Source: UBA974 sp002292405 (GTDB lineage: Bacteria; Bacteroidota; Bacteroidia; Flavobacteriales_D; Sanyastnellaceae). Taken from it: 64,000 nt of DNA. The stretch covers positions 868,001 to 932,000 of the forward strand of contig CALTBR010000003.1 of the NCBI GenBank assembly GCA_943842425.1, written 5' to 3'. The position numbers were made by a program, and so were the translations under genes. Within the stretch, counting starts at the first letter, position 1, and every line of letters begins with the position of its first letter. Of the stretch, positions 27,249 to 34,994 are shown one piece after another. Below the pieces are notes generated by a model. The model saw nothing but the letters and a program-made list of their open reading frames with translations. It was not told where the DNA came from and did no database searches.

Positions 27249-27667
27249 TTCCCTGCATAATCTGGTCGTGTAACAATTTTGCAACGTACTGGAAGCTTTT
27301 GAGCTCCAAGACGTAAAGCCTCTTGTGCTGTCTCTAGTGTCACTCCATCAACTTCAAACATGATACGTCCAGGACGAACCGGGGCTACCCAATGTGAAGG
27401 CGCTCCTTTACCTTTACCCATACGTACTTCAGCAGGCTTAGATGTCATGGGTTTATCTGGAAATATTCTAATCCATACTTGACCTTCACGTTTCATAAAA
27501 CGTGTAATCGCAATACGAGCTGCCTCAATTTGACGTGAAGATATAAAACCTATATCCATGGTTTTAATGGCAAATGATCCGTATGCTACTGTGCTTCCAC
27601 GGTATGCAAGGCCCTTAACACGGCCTTTTTGCATTTTACGAAACTTAGTTCTTTTTGGTTGTAACAT
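27245..27667 (-). CDS. rplP: 50S ribosomal protein L16
   Basis: A 140-residue L16: LQPKRTKFRKMQKGRVKG at the start, FGSFAIK-like text, RIFPDKPMTSKPAEVRMGKGKG and the 23S-binding GRIMFEVDGV. It sits between rpsC and rpmC in the S10 operon. Confidence 0.98.
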   Translation of the reverse strand: MLQPKRTKFRKMQKGRVKGLAYRGSTVAYGSFAIKTMDIGFISSRQIEAARIAITRFMKREGQVWIRIFPDKPMTSKPAEVRMGKGKGAPSHWVAPVRPGRIMFEVDGVTLETAQEALRLGAQKLPVRCKIVTRPDYAGK

Positions 27668-27679
27668 ATCAGTCAGCTA

Positions 27680-28414
27680 TTATCTACGTGAGTTATTACG
27701 ACGACCTCCTCCGCCACCTCGACGTTCTCCACCTTTACGATCTCCTCCACGTTCCTTCTTCTGAGGAGGAAGTGGTGATAAATCAGGCTTACCATAAATC
27801 TCTCCACGGCAGATCCAACATTTAATACCTAGTACACCATAAGTAGTGTGTGCCTCTACATGAGCGTAATCAATATCAGCTCTGAAAGTATGAAGTGGAA
27901 TACGACCTTCTTTGTATGCTTCAGATCTCGCAATCTCAGCTCCATTAATTCTACCAGCAATATTTATCTTAATTCCTTCAGCACCTAAGCGCATCGTGCT
28001 TTGGATAGACATTTTAATCGCACGACGGTGATTAATTCTAGCTTCTAATTGACGAGCAACACTCTCAGCGACTAAACGAGCATCTAATTCAGGTCGTTTA
28101 ATTTCAAATATATTAATTTGAACATCTTTACCTGTTAATTTCTTGAGTTCTTCTCTAAGCTTATCCACTTCAGAACCTCCCTTTCCAATAATAACACCAG
28201 GTCGAGCTGACTTGATAGTAACAGTAACTAGTTTAAGAGTACGCTCAATGATAACATTAGCAACACTTGCTTTGCGCAAACGTGCTGTAAGGTATTCACG
28301 TATCTTATAATCTTCTACAAGTTTAGACCCATAGTCGTTTCCTCCGTACCAGTTTGAATCCCAACCACGAATAATTCCGAGGCGATTTCCTATTGGATGT
28401 GTTTTCTGTCCCAT
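27680..28414 (-). CDS. rpsC: 30S ribosomal protein S3 with Arg/Gly-rich C-terminal tail
   Basis: A 244-residue S3 with GQKTHPIGNRLGIIRGWDS, the type II KH domain motif VIIGKGGSEVDKLREEL and the C-terminal ARSEAYKEGRIPLHTFRADIDY-type block. After the core (about residue 213) comes a tail of charged residues and glycine/arginine (ERGGDRKGGERRGGGGGRR). S3 lines the mRNA entry channel; the tail likely adds nonspecific RNA contact. Confidence 0.98.
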   Translation of the reverse strand: MGQKTHPIGNRLGIIRGWDSNWYGGNDYGSKLVEDYKIREYLTARLRKASVANVIIERTLKLVTVTIKSARPGVIIGKGGSEVDKLREELKKLTGKDVQINIFEIKRPELDARLVAESVARQLEARINHRRAIKMSIQSTMRLGAEGIKINIAGRINGAEIARSEAYKEGRIPLHTFRADIDYAHVEAHTTYGVLGIKCWICRGEIYGKPDLSPLPPQKKERGGDRKGGERRGGGGGRRNNSRR

Positions 28415-28415
28415 A

Positions 28416-28814
28416 TTAGTTCTTTGAGCTATCTACGATGATGGTAACGTGATTCGAACGCTTTCTAATGCGGTGAGCACGACCCTGAGGTGCTGGCTGA
28501 ATACGCTTTAACATTCTTGCACTATCAACGAATATTTCACTTACAGTTAGTTTAGAGTCCTCTGGACTTGCTCCAGAATTTTTTGCTTCCCAGTTCGCAA
28601 TTGCTGAACGAAGAAGTTTTTCAATTCTACCTGAAGCTTCCTGTGCTGAAAAGCGCAAAATATTTAATGCTTCAAATACATCCTTACCTCGAACGGTATC
28701 CGCTACTAAACGCATCTTTCGAGGCGAAGTAGGGCAATTATTGAGTTTCGCAATAGCAATATTTTTCATTGCTTCTTTACGTGCCTCAGCTTTTAATCTT
28801 TTTCGTGCTCCCAT
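28416..28814 (-). CDS. rplV: 50S ribosomal protein L22
   Basis: A 132-residue L22. LNNCPTSPRKMRLVADTVRG and the exit-tunnel hairpin region leading to RMLKRIQPAPQGRAHRIRKRSNH (cited in part as IQPAPQGRAHRIRKR) are conserved. L22 lines the peptide exit tunnel and is a macrolide-interaction site. Confidence 0.98.
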   Translation of the reverse strand: MGARKRLKAEARKEAMKNIAIAKLNNCPTSPRKMRLVADTVRGKDVFEALNILRFSAQEASGRIEKLLRSAIANWEAKNSGASPEDSKLTVSEIFVDSARMLKRIQPAPQGRAHRIRKRSNHVTIIVDSSKN

Positions 28815-28835
28815 AGTTCCTTAGTTAGCGAGCGC

Positions 28836-29111
28836 TTAGCGCTTCTTATCCTTTTTATCCGCGTGACCACGGAACGATCGAGTTGGAGAAAATTCTCCTA
28901 GTTTATGACCTACCATGTTCTCAGTAACGAACACCGGTATAAACTGGCGGCCATTATGAACAGCAATTGTCAATCCGACAAAATCAGGTGTAATAGTACT
29001 TGCTCTAGACCAAGTCTTAATAACTGATTTCTTTCCAGAACCTTGCATAGTTTCAACTCGTTGAACTAGCTTGTAGTGGACAAATGGGGGTTTTTTCAGC
29101 GAACGTGCCAT
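28836..29111 (-). CDS. rpsS: 30S ribosomal protein S19
   Basis: A 91-residue S19: ARSLKKPPFVHYKLVQRV, IKTWSRASTITPDFVGLTI and GHKLGEFSPTRSFRGH. Located between rplB (3 bp upstream) and rplV (21 bp downstream). Confidence 0.98.
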   Translation of the reverse strand: MARSLKKPPFVHYKLVQRVETMQGSGKKSVIKTWSRASTITPDFVGLTIAVHNGRQFIPVFVTENMVGHKLGEFSPTRSFRGHADKKDKKR

Positions 29112-29114
29112 AGT

Positions 29115-29936
29115 TTATTTATTCCTGCGTTCAATGATATACTTAGACGACTTGTTGCGTGGGTTACGAGTTTTGTAACCTTTCGCAGGAATTCCATTAC
29201 GTGAACGTGGATGTCCACCTGATGACTTTCCTTCACCACCACCCATTGGGTGATCTACTGGGTTCATCACAACTCCACGAACGCGTGGACGACGACCCAA
29301 CCAGCGTGAACGACCGGCTTTACCACTAACCTGTAGGTTATGCTCAGAGTTACCCACAGAGCCAATAACAGCTAAGCAAGTAATTAAAATCATACGAGTT
29401 TCACCACTAGGTAGTTTAATAATTGCGAACTTACCATCACGGGCAGCTAATTGTGCATACGCACCTGCACTACGTGCAATACAAGCTCCTCTTCCTGGAT
29501 GTAATTCAATATTGTGAATGATTGTTCCGAGTGGAATATCAGACAGGTACATAGCATGTCCAACTTCAGGAATAGCTTTCTTCCCAGAGTTAATCTTCAT
29601 CCCAGGAGTTAACCCCGCTGGAGCAACAATGTATCTCTTTTCACCATCCTTATACTCAACTAGGCAAATACGGCCAGTACGATTTGGATCGTACTCTAAT
29701 GTTAACACGGTTGCTTCTTCGTGCTTATTGCGCTTAAAGTCAATGAGACGGTAACGACGTTTATGCCCACCTCCTCGGTAGCGCATTGTCATTTTACCAG
29801 TATCGTTGCGACCTCCTGATTTTTTTATTGACTGAAGTAACGGCTTATGTGGCTTGTCAGTAGTGAGCTCAGAGAAATTCGTGAGCACTCTATGACGCAT
29901 ACCTGGCGTTATCGGATTGAATTTACGTAATGCCAT
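29115..29936 (-). CDS. rplB: 50S ribosomal protein L2
   Basis: A 273-residue L2, essential for subunit association and the peptidyl-transferase centre. Signatures: NPITPGMRHRV, GGRNDTGKMTMRYRGGGHKR and the active-centre loop NPVDHPMGGGEGKSSGGHP containing the critical histidine. Full length. Confidence 0.98.
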   Translation of the reverse strand: MALRKFNPITPGMRHRVLTNFSELTTDKPHKPLLQSIKKSGGRNDTGKMTMRYRGGGHKRRYRLIDFKRNKHEEATVLTLEYDPNRTGRICLVEYKDGEKRYIVAPAGLTPGMKINSGKKAIPEVGHAMYLSDIPLGTIIHNIELHPGRGACIARSAGAYAQLAARDGKFAIIKLPSGETRMILITCLAVIGSVGNSEHNLQVSGKAGRSRWLGRRPRVRGVVMNPVDHPMGGGEGKSSGGHPRSRNGIPAKGYKTRNPRNKSSKYIIERRNK

Positions 29937-29939
29937 TGT

Positions 29940-30233
29940 TTAGATATTATCGTATAAATCGATTGCTTCGCCTTCAGCTAGAGTTACTAATGCTTTTTTA
30001 TAAGAATTAGTACGGCCTTTGACGACTCCGGTTTTTGTGAAACGTTGACGAGCTTTTCCATCTACACGTAGTGTGCGAATATTTCTAACTGTCACTTTGT
30101 ATTCTTTTTCGATCGCATTTTTAATTTCGATCTTGTTAGCACCAAGAGCAACAACAAATCCGTAGCTATTAGTTCGCTCAGTATCCGCGGACATTTTCTC
30201 AGTGATTAGGGGCTTGATTAGAATCTCTTTCAT
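29940..30233 (-). CDS. rplW: 50S ribosomal protein L23
   Basis: A 97-residue L23 with ILIKPLITEKM at the start and FVVALGANKIEIKNAIEKEY in the middle. It lies at the tunnel exit and is the docking site for trigger factor and SRP. Spaced 3 bp from rplB and 8 bp from rplD. Confidence 0.98.
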   Translation of the reverse strand: MKEILIKPLITEKMSADTERTNSYGFVVALGANKIEIKNAIEKEYKVTVRNIRTLRVDGKARQRFTKTGVVKGRTNSYKKALVTLAEGEAIDLYDNI

Positions 30234-30241
30234 AGCAAATG

Positions 30242-30868
30242 TTACTTTAGTAATCCCTCGAGAACCTCGTGGGCATTATTTACGAAAAGAAGATTCGTAC
30301 AGTTCATAATATCGTAAGTGCTTAAATCTGAAGCTAACATCACACGATGTTTAGGTAGATTGCGACAACTACGGTAAACATTATCATCTTGAGATGGAAG
30401 AATCATTAAAGTCTTCTTATCATCAAGTTTAAGATTCGTCATTACAGTCAAGAAGTCTTTCGTCTTAGGAGCGTCCATCTTGATATTATCGACCACCATA
30501 ATTCCGTCAGCCTTAGCTTTATAACTAAGAGCGCTTCTTCGAGCAAGCTTACGAAGCTTAGAATTAAGATGAATGGTGTAATCTCTTGGCTCAGGGCCGA
30601 AAGTATTACCTCCACCACGAAATAATGGATTCTTAATTGAACCAGCACGTGCTGTACCTGTTCCTTTCTGCTTTTTAATCTTACGTGTAGATCCAGAAAC
30701 TAAACCTCGGTGAAGTGTGTCGTGGGTTCCTTGTCTTTGCGCTGCTTGATAACGCTTAACATCTAAGTAAATCGCGTGATCATTAGGTTCGATAGCGAAA
30801 ACCGAATCTTGTAGCTCAGCACTTTTTTTCGACTTAGAGCCTTTACTTGTGAATACGTCGAGTTTCAT
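30242..30868 (-). CDS. rplD: 50S ribosomal protein L4
   Basis: A 208-residue L4 with the tunnel loop KIKKQKGTGTARAGSIKNPLF and GPEPRDYTIHLNSKLRKLAR-type text (EPRDYTIHLNSKLR). In E. coli L4 regulates the S10 operon; no equivalent leader was identified here. The start overlaps the rplC stop by four bases. Confidence 0.98.
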   Translation of the reverse strand: MKLDVFTSKGSKSKKSAELQDSVFAIEPNDHAIYLDVKRYQAAQRQGTHDTLHRGLVSGSTRKIKKQKGTGTARAGSIKNPLFRGGGNTFGPEPRDYTIHLNSKLRKLARRSALSYKAKADGIMVVDNIKMDAPKTKDFLTVMTNLKLDDKKTLMILPSQDDNVYRSCRNLPKHRVMLASDLSTYDIMNCTNLLFVNNAHEVLEGLLK

Positions 30869-31497
30869 GATGCTTGTGGCTTATGGATTACAACAGTTGC
30901 TCCTTTGTGCCCAGGAACTGCTCCCTTAACAACAAGAACTCCTTGTTTTGGTAAAACTTTAAGAACTTCAAGATTTTCGATAGTTACACGAGCATTACCC
31001 ATTTGACCAGCCATTCGCATTCCTTTGAATACACGAGCTGGATAAGAAGCTGCTCCAATTGAACCAGGCGCACGTAGACGGTTATGCTGACCATGTGTAG
31101 CCTGACCAACTCCAGCAAAACCATGACGTTTAACAACACCTTGGAAACCTTTACCTTTTGAAGTTCCGATTACACTTACAAATTCTCCTTCGTTAAAAAC
31201 GTCTTCCACTTTTAATGTATCTCCCAATTGGAAGTCATTATCGGAGTTCTTAAATTCAACGAGCCTACGCTTTGGAGAAACTCCAGCGCGTTTAAAGTGA
31301 CCTTTCATCGCTTTTGATGTGCTCTTTTCAGTGCGCTCACCAAAGCCGAGTTGAATAGCTGCATAGCCATCTTTCTCTAGGGTACGTACTTGCGTTACAA
31401 CGCAAGGACCTACTTCTATCACTGTGCATGGGATATTCTTCCCAGAGGCACCGTAGATGCTGGTCATTCCTACTTTTTTCCCTATTAATCCATGCAT
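30865..31497 (-). CDS. rplC: 50S ribosomal protein L3
   Basis: A 210-residue L3 starting MHGLIGKKVGMTSIYG, with GFQGVVKRHGFAGVGQATHG and the C-terminal GHKGATVVIHK. An in-frame ATG at 31518 would add seven residues (MNKKQTI) not typical of L3; the ATG at 31497 fits the family better. Confidence 0.96.
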   Translation of the reverse strand: MHGLIGKKVGMTSIYGASGKNIPCTVIEVGPCVVTQVRTLEKDGYAAIQLGFGERTEKSTSKAMKGHFKRAGVSPKRRLVEFKNSDNDFQLGDTLKVEDVFNEGEFVSVIGTSKGKGFQGVVKRHGFAGVGQATHGQHNRLRAPGSIGAASYPARVFKGMRMAGQMGNARVTIENLEVLKVLPKQGVLVVKGAVPGHKGATVVIHKPQAS

Positions 31498-31537
31498 AAT
31501 AGTTTGTTTTTTATTCAATTAGACAGAATGTCTACTG

Positions 31538-31846
31538 TTATACTTTAATTTCTACTTCAACTCCACTAGGCAACTCTAAACGCATCAAAGCATCAACAGT
31601 CTTCGAAGAAGAGCTATAGATGTCTATCAAACGCTTATAGTTATTAAGCTCAAATTGTTCACGAGACTTCTTGTTCACATGAGGTGAGCGAAGAACTGTG
31701 AAAATACGGTTGTGAGTAGGTAACGGAATAGGTCCACTAATTACAGCACCAGTAGTCTTCACAGTTTTAACTATTTTCTTAGCCGATTTATCCACTAAAT
31801 TGTGGTCATATGACTTGAGTTTGATACGTATTTTTTGTGTTGTCAT
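31538..31846 (-). CDS. rpsJ: 30S ribosomal protein S10
   Basis: A 102-residue S10: KIRIKLKSYDHNLVDKSAKKI, GPIPLPTHNRIFTVLRSPHVNKKSREQFE (cited in part: PLPTHNRIFTVLRSPHVNK). It directly follows fusA with a 12-bp gap; tuf is absent between them, as usual in Bacteroidota. Confidence 0.98.
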   Translation of the reverse strand: MTTQKIRIKLKSYDHNLVDKSAKKIVKTVKTTGAVISGPIPLPTHNRIFTVLRSPHVNKKSREQFELNNYKRLIDIYSSSSKTVDALMRLELPSGVEVEIKV

Positions 31847-31858
31847 AGTGTTGCTAGA

Positions 31859-33958
31859 TTATCCTTGAGCTTCCTCAATAACTTTTTCTTGAATATTTTT
31901 AGGTGCCTCAGCGTAATGACTAAAAGACATCGAAGATGTTGCACGTCCAGACGTTAAAGTTCTAAGGTCCGTAACGTATCCGAACATCTCAGAGAGAGGC
32001 ACCTTAGCATTAATAACTGTCTTTCCAGAACGTTCATCAGTACCTTCGATAACAGCACGACGCTTGTTTAGGTCACCAATACAATCACCCATATTAACTT
32101 CAGGTGTTACCACCTCAAGTTGCATCAACGGTTCTAGAATTTTAGGAGAACACTGCTTAAGAGAATTACGATACGCAAATTTAGCTGCTTGTTCGAACGA
32201 CAAAGCATCAGAGTCAACTGGATGGAAACTTCCATCCAGAAGTTCAACACGAAGGCTATCCATTGGGAATCCAGCTAGTACACCATTAATCATTGCAGTT
32301 TTGAATCCTTTCTCTACAGCAGGTATAAATTCCTTAGGAACGTTACCACCTTTAACTGAGCTTTTAAATTCAAGACCTTCCTTTTCTTGATCAGTTGCTG
32401 GACCAACTGTAACAACAATATCAGCAAATTTACCTCGTCCACCAGACTGCTTCTTATAAGTCTCACGATGTTGAGTTTCAGAGAATATTGCCTCCTTGTA
32501 GGCAACACGAGGTTGACCTTCATTACATTCAACCTGAAATTCACGTTTCAGTCGATCAATGAGAACTTCTAAGTGAAGCTCACCCATTCCAGAGATAATG
32601 GTTTGGCCACTATCTTCATCTGTCTTAACTGTGAAAGTAGGATCCTCCTCAGAAAGCTTAGCTAGACCGTTAGACAATTTATCTAAATCAGCTTGAGACT
32701 TAGGCTCAATAGCGATACCAATTACTGGATCAGGGAACGACATTGACTCAAGCACTATAGGTGAATCCATTGCACATAAAGTGTCTCCTGTACGTATATC
32801 TTTAAAACCAACTACAGCGCCGATATCACCAGCCTCTAACAGCTCGATCGGGTTTTGTTTGTTGGAGTGCATCTGGAAGATACGAGAAATTCTTTCTTTC
32901 TTATTAGAACGAGTATTCTTTACGTAAGTACCCGCAGGCAAAGCTCCAGAGTAAGCACGAACAAAGCAGAGACGACCTACGAAAGGATCCGTTGCAATTT
33001 TAAATGCTAGTCCGGCGAAAGGCTCATCAGGATCAGGCATACGCTTGACCTCAACCTCTTCATCATCAGGGTCAGTTCCAACAATCGCTCCTACATCATA
33101 TGGAGAAGGTAGATAACGCATTACGCCATCTAATAAAGTCTGAACGCCTTTATTTTTGAACGCTGATCCACACATAAGTGGAGTAATGTCCATCGCGATT
33201 GTAGCTTTACGAATCGCAGCATAAATTTCTTCCTCAGTTAAGCTGTCTGGATCCTCGAAATACTTCTCTAAAAGAGAGTCATCTTGTTCTGCAACAGATT
33301 CAATAAGTTTTTCACGCCATTCTGAAACTATCTCGAGTAGATCCTCAGGAATAGGAATCTCTTCCCAAGTCATACCCATATCCTCTTCATTCCAAACAAA
33401 AGCTTTGTTCTGAACTAAATCTACAACTCCGCGGAAAGTTTCTTCTGCTCCAATTGGAACTTGGAGTGGAACTGGATTAGCACCTAACATTTCGCGAATC
33501 ATATTGACTACATTGAAGAAGTCAGCACCAGAGCGGTCCATCTTATTCACGAAACCAATACGAGGAACGTTATACTTGTCAGCAAGAGACCAATTCGTCT
33601 CAGACTGAGGCTCTACACCTGAAACAGCACAGAAAAGACCAACAGCTCCATCAAGCACTCTCAAAGAGCGCTCAACTTCAACGGTAAAATCAACGTGACC
33701 AGGTGTGTCAATAATGTTAATACGGTGTTCAATATCATTAAACGTCCACATGCATGTTGTAGCAGCAGAAGTGATGGTGATACCACGCTCTTGCTCTTGC
33801 TCCATCCAATCCATAGTAGCCGCACCATCGTGTACTTCACCAATTTTGTGGGAAATACCTGTATAGTACAATATACGCTCCGTACATGTCGTTTTACCGG
33901 CATCAACGTGGGCCATAATGCCAATGTTCCTTGTTAGGTTGAGATCTCTCTTTGCCAT
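31859..33958 (-). CDS. fusA: elongation factor G
   Basis: A 699-residue translocation GTPase. The G motifs are AHVDAGKTT (P-loop), DTPGHVDF (G3) and NKMDRSG (G4); switch I contains RGITITSAA. Domains II-V follow with typical length. Lies between rpsG and rpsJ. Only one fusA is in the window. Confidence 0.98.
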   Translation of the reverse strand: MAKRDLNLTRNIGIMAHVDAGKTTCTERILYYTGISHKIGEVHDGAATMDWMEQEQERGITITSAATTCMWTFNDIEHRINIIDTPGHVDFTVEVERSLRVLDGAVGLFCAVSGVEPQSETNWSLADKYNVPRIGFVNKMDRSGADFFNVVNMIREMLGANPVPLQVPIGAEETFRGVVDLVQNKAFVWNEEDMGMTWEEIPIPEDLLEIVSEWREKLIESVAEQDDSLLEKYFEDPDSLTEEEIYAAIRKATIAMDITPLMCGSAFKNKGVQTLLDGVMRYLPSPYDVGAIVGTDPDDEEVEVKRMPDPDEPFAGLAFKIATDPFVGRLCFVRAYSGALPAGTYVKNTRSNKKERISRIFQMHSNKQNPIELLEAGDIGAVVGFKDIRTGDTLCAMDSPIVLESMSFPDPVIGIAIEPKSQADLDKLSNGLAKLSEEDPTFTVKTDEDSGQTIISGMGELHLEVLIDRLKREFQVECNEGQPRVAYKEAIFSETQHRETYKKQSGGRGKFADIVVTVGPATDQEKEGLEFKSSVKGGNVPKEFIPAVEKGFKTAMINGVLAGFPMDSLRVELLDGSFHPVDSDALSFEQAAKFAYRNSLKQCSPKILEPLMQLEVVTPEVNMGDCIGDLNKRRAVIEGTDERSGKTVINAKVPLSEMFGYVTDLRTLTSGRATSSMSFSHYAEAPKNIQEKVIEEAQG

Positions 33959-33965
33959 GATAGTT

Positions 33966-34433
33966 TTAGAAACGGAAGTGAGCGAATGCTTTGTTGGCTT
34001 CAGCCATTCGGTGAGTATCTTCTTTCTTTTTAAACGTAGCTCCTTCTTCTTTAGAAGCTGCGATAATTTCAGCAGCTAAACGATGAGACATTGATTTCTC
34101 ATTGCGTTTGCGAGCAAAACCAATGAGCCAATTCATAGCTAGACTGTTTTTACGACTATCACGAATAGGTGTTGGTATTTGGAATGTTGCTCCACCGACA
34201 CGTCGACTACGAACCTCAACTCCTGGAGTGACATTCACTAATGCTTGCTTGAACAGCTCTAATCCATCTTCACCTGACTTATCAGCTACCTTTTCAATTG
34301 CGCTGTAGAATATCTTAAATGCAGTACTCTTCTTTCCGTCCTTCATAAGACTGTTGACGAAAATCGTTACTTGAACATCTCCGAATATTGGATCCGGTAG
34401 GACGCGGTGCTTTTTGGCTACTTTCCTTCTCAT
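33966..34433 (-). CDS. rpsG: 30S ribosomal protein S7
   Basis: A 155-residue S7: MRRKVAKKHRVLPDP, the beta-hairpin region VGGATFQIPTPI and HRMAEANKAFAHFRF at the C terminus. S7 nucleates 30S head assembly. Spaced 8 bp from rpsL and 7 bp from fusA. Confidence 0.98.
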   Translation of the reverse strand: MRRKVAKKHRVLPDPIFGDVQVTIFVNSLMKDGKKSTAFKIFYSAIEKVADKSGEDGLELFKQALVNVTPGVEVRSRRVGGATFQIPTPIRDSRKNSLAMNWLIGFARKRNEKSMSHRLAAEIIAASKEEGATFKKKEDTHRMAEANKAFAHFRF

Positions 34434-34441
34434 AGTTCAGT

Positions 34442-34822
34442 TTATTTCTTCTTTTTAGCTCGTTTAGAACCGTATTTAGAGCGTCCTTGTGTACGTCCAT
34501 CTACTCCTGCTGCGTCAAGGGCACCACGTACAATGTGGTAACGAACACCAGGAAGATCTTTTACTCGACCTCCACGAACAAGCACAATGCTGTGCTCTTG
34601 AAGATTATGGCCTTCTCCGCCTATATAAGCATTAACCTCATTACCGTTAGTTAAACGGACACGCGCAACCTTCCGCATAGCCGAGTTAGGCTTCTTAGGC
34701 GTAGTTGTATATACACGAACACATACTCCACGTCTTTGTGGGCATGAGTCAAGTGCTGCGGACTTGCTTGTCACCGGCTTTGTATACCGGCCCTTGCGTA
34801 TTAGCTGCTGTATTGTAGGCAT
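34442..34822 (-). CDS. rpsL: 30S ribosomal protein S12
   Basis: A 126-residue S12 starting MPTIQQLIRKGR. The two decoding-site loops have the streptomycin-sensitive residues: TTPKKPNSAMRK and GRVKDLPGVRYH. An in-frame upstream start at 34897 would lie upstream of the predicted -7 box at 34884-34891, so the ATG at 34822 is preferred. First gene of the cluster; a leader of about 55 nt carries a small GC-rich hairpin (34864-34881). Confidence 0.97.
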   Translation of the reverse strand: MPTIQQLIRKGRYTKPVTSKSAALDSCPQRRGVCVRVYTTTPKKPNSAMRKVARVRLTNGNEVNAYIGGEGHNLQEHSIVLVRGGRVKDLPGVRYHIVRGALDAAGVDGRTQGRSKYGSKRAKKKK

Positions 34823-34883
34823 ATTAGCTGATAACGTTTTGTAATGGGCATAAAAATAATATCCCCAAATTTTAATGGGGGTG

Positions 34884-34913
34884 CAAAAGTATGACATTAC
34901 TTATAATTCTCAA
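34884..34913 (-). promoter_or_regulatory. promoter of the str-S10-spc-alpha cluster
   Basis: Minus strand: TTG (34913-34911), 19-base spacer, TACTTTTG (34891-34884). This matches the Bacteroidota TTG/TAnnTTTG consensus exactly. The start site would be about 34878, leaving a leader of about 55 nt before rpsL with a CCCCA/TGGGG hairpin at its beginning. Confidence 0.75.
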
Positions 34914-34960
34914 CAACTATCAGATGTTTTTTCCATCAAAATGATAAACCTGAGTTTGTA

Positions 34961-34990
34961 TTGAACTAAATCCACAACGTCTTAACTTTG
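34961..34990 (+). promoter_or_regulatory. promoter of the uvrD/pcrA-like gene
   Basis: TTG (34961-34963), 19-base spacer, TAACTTTG (34983-34990), an exact match to the Bacteroidota consensus. The GTG start codon follows only 4 bases later, so the transcript should begin at or beside the start codon. Confidence 0.65.
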
Positions 34991-34994
34991 CTTA

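Noticed and set aside
31847..31858. Missing tuf between fusA and rpsJ as a deletion
   Set aside because: Absence of tuf at this place is the usual arrangement in Bacteroidota.
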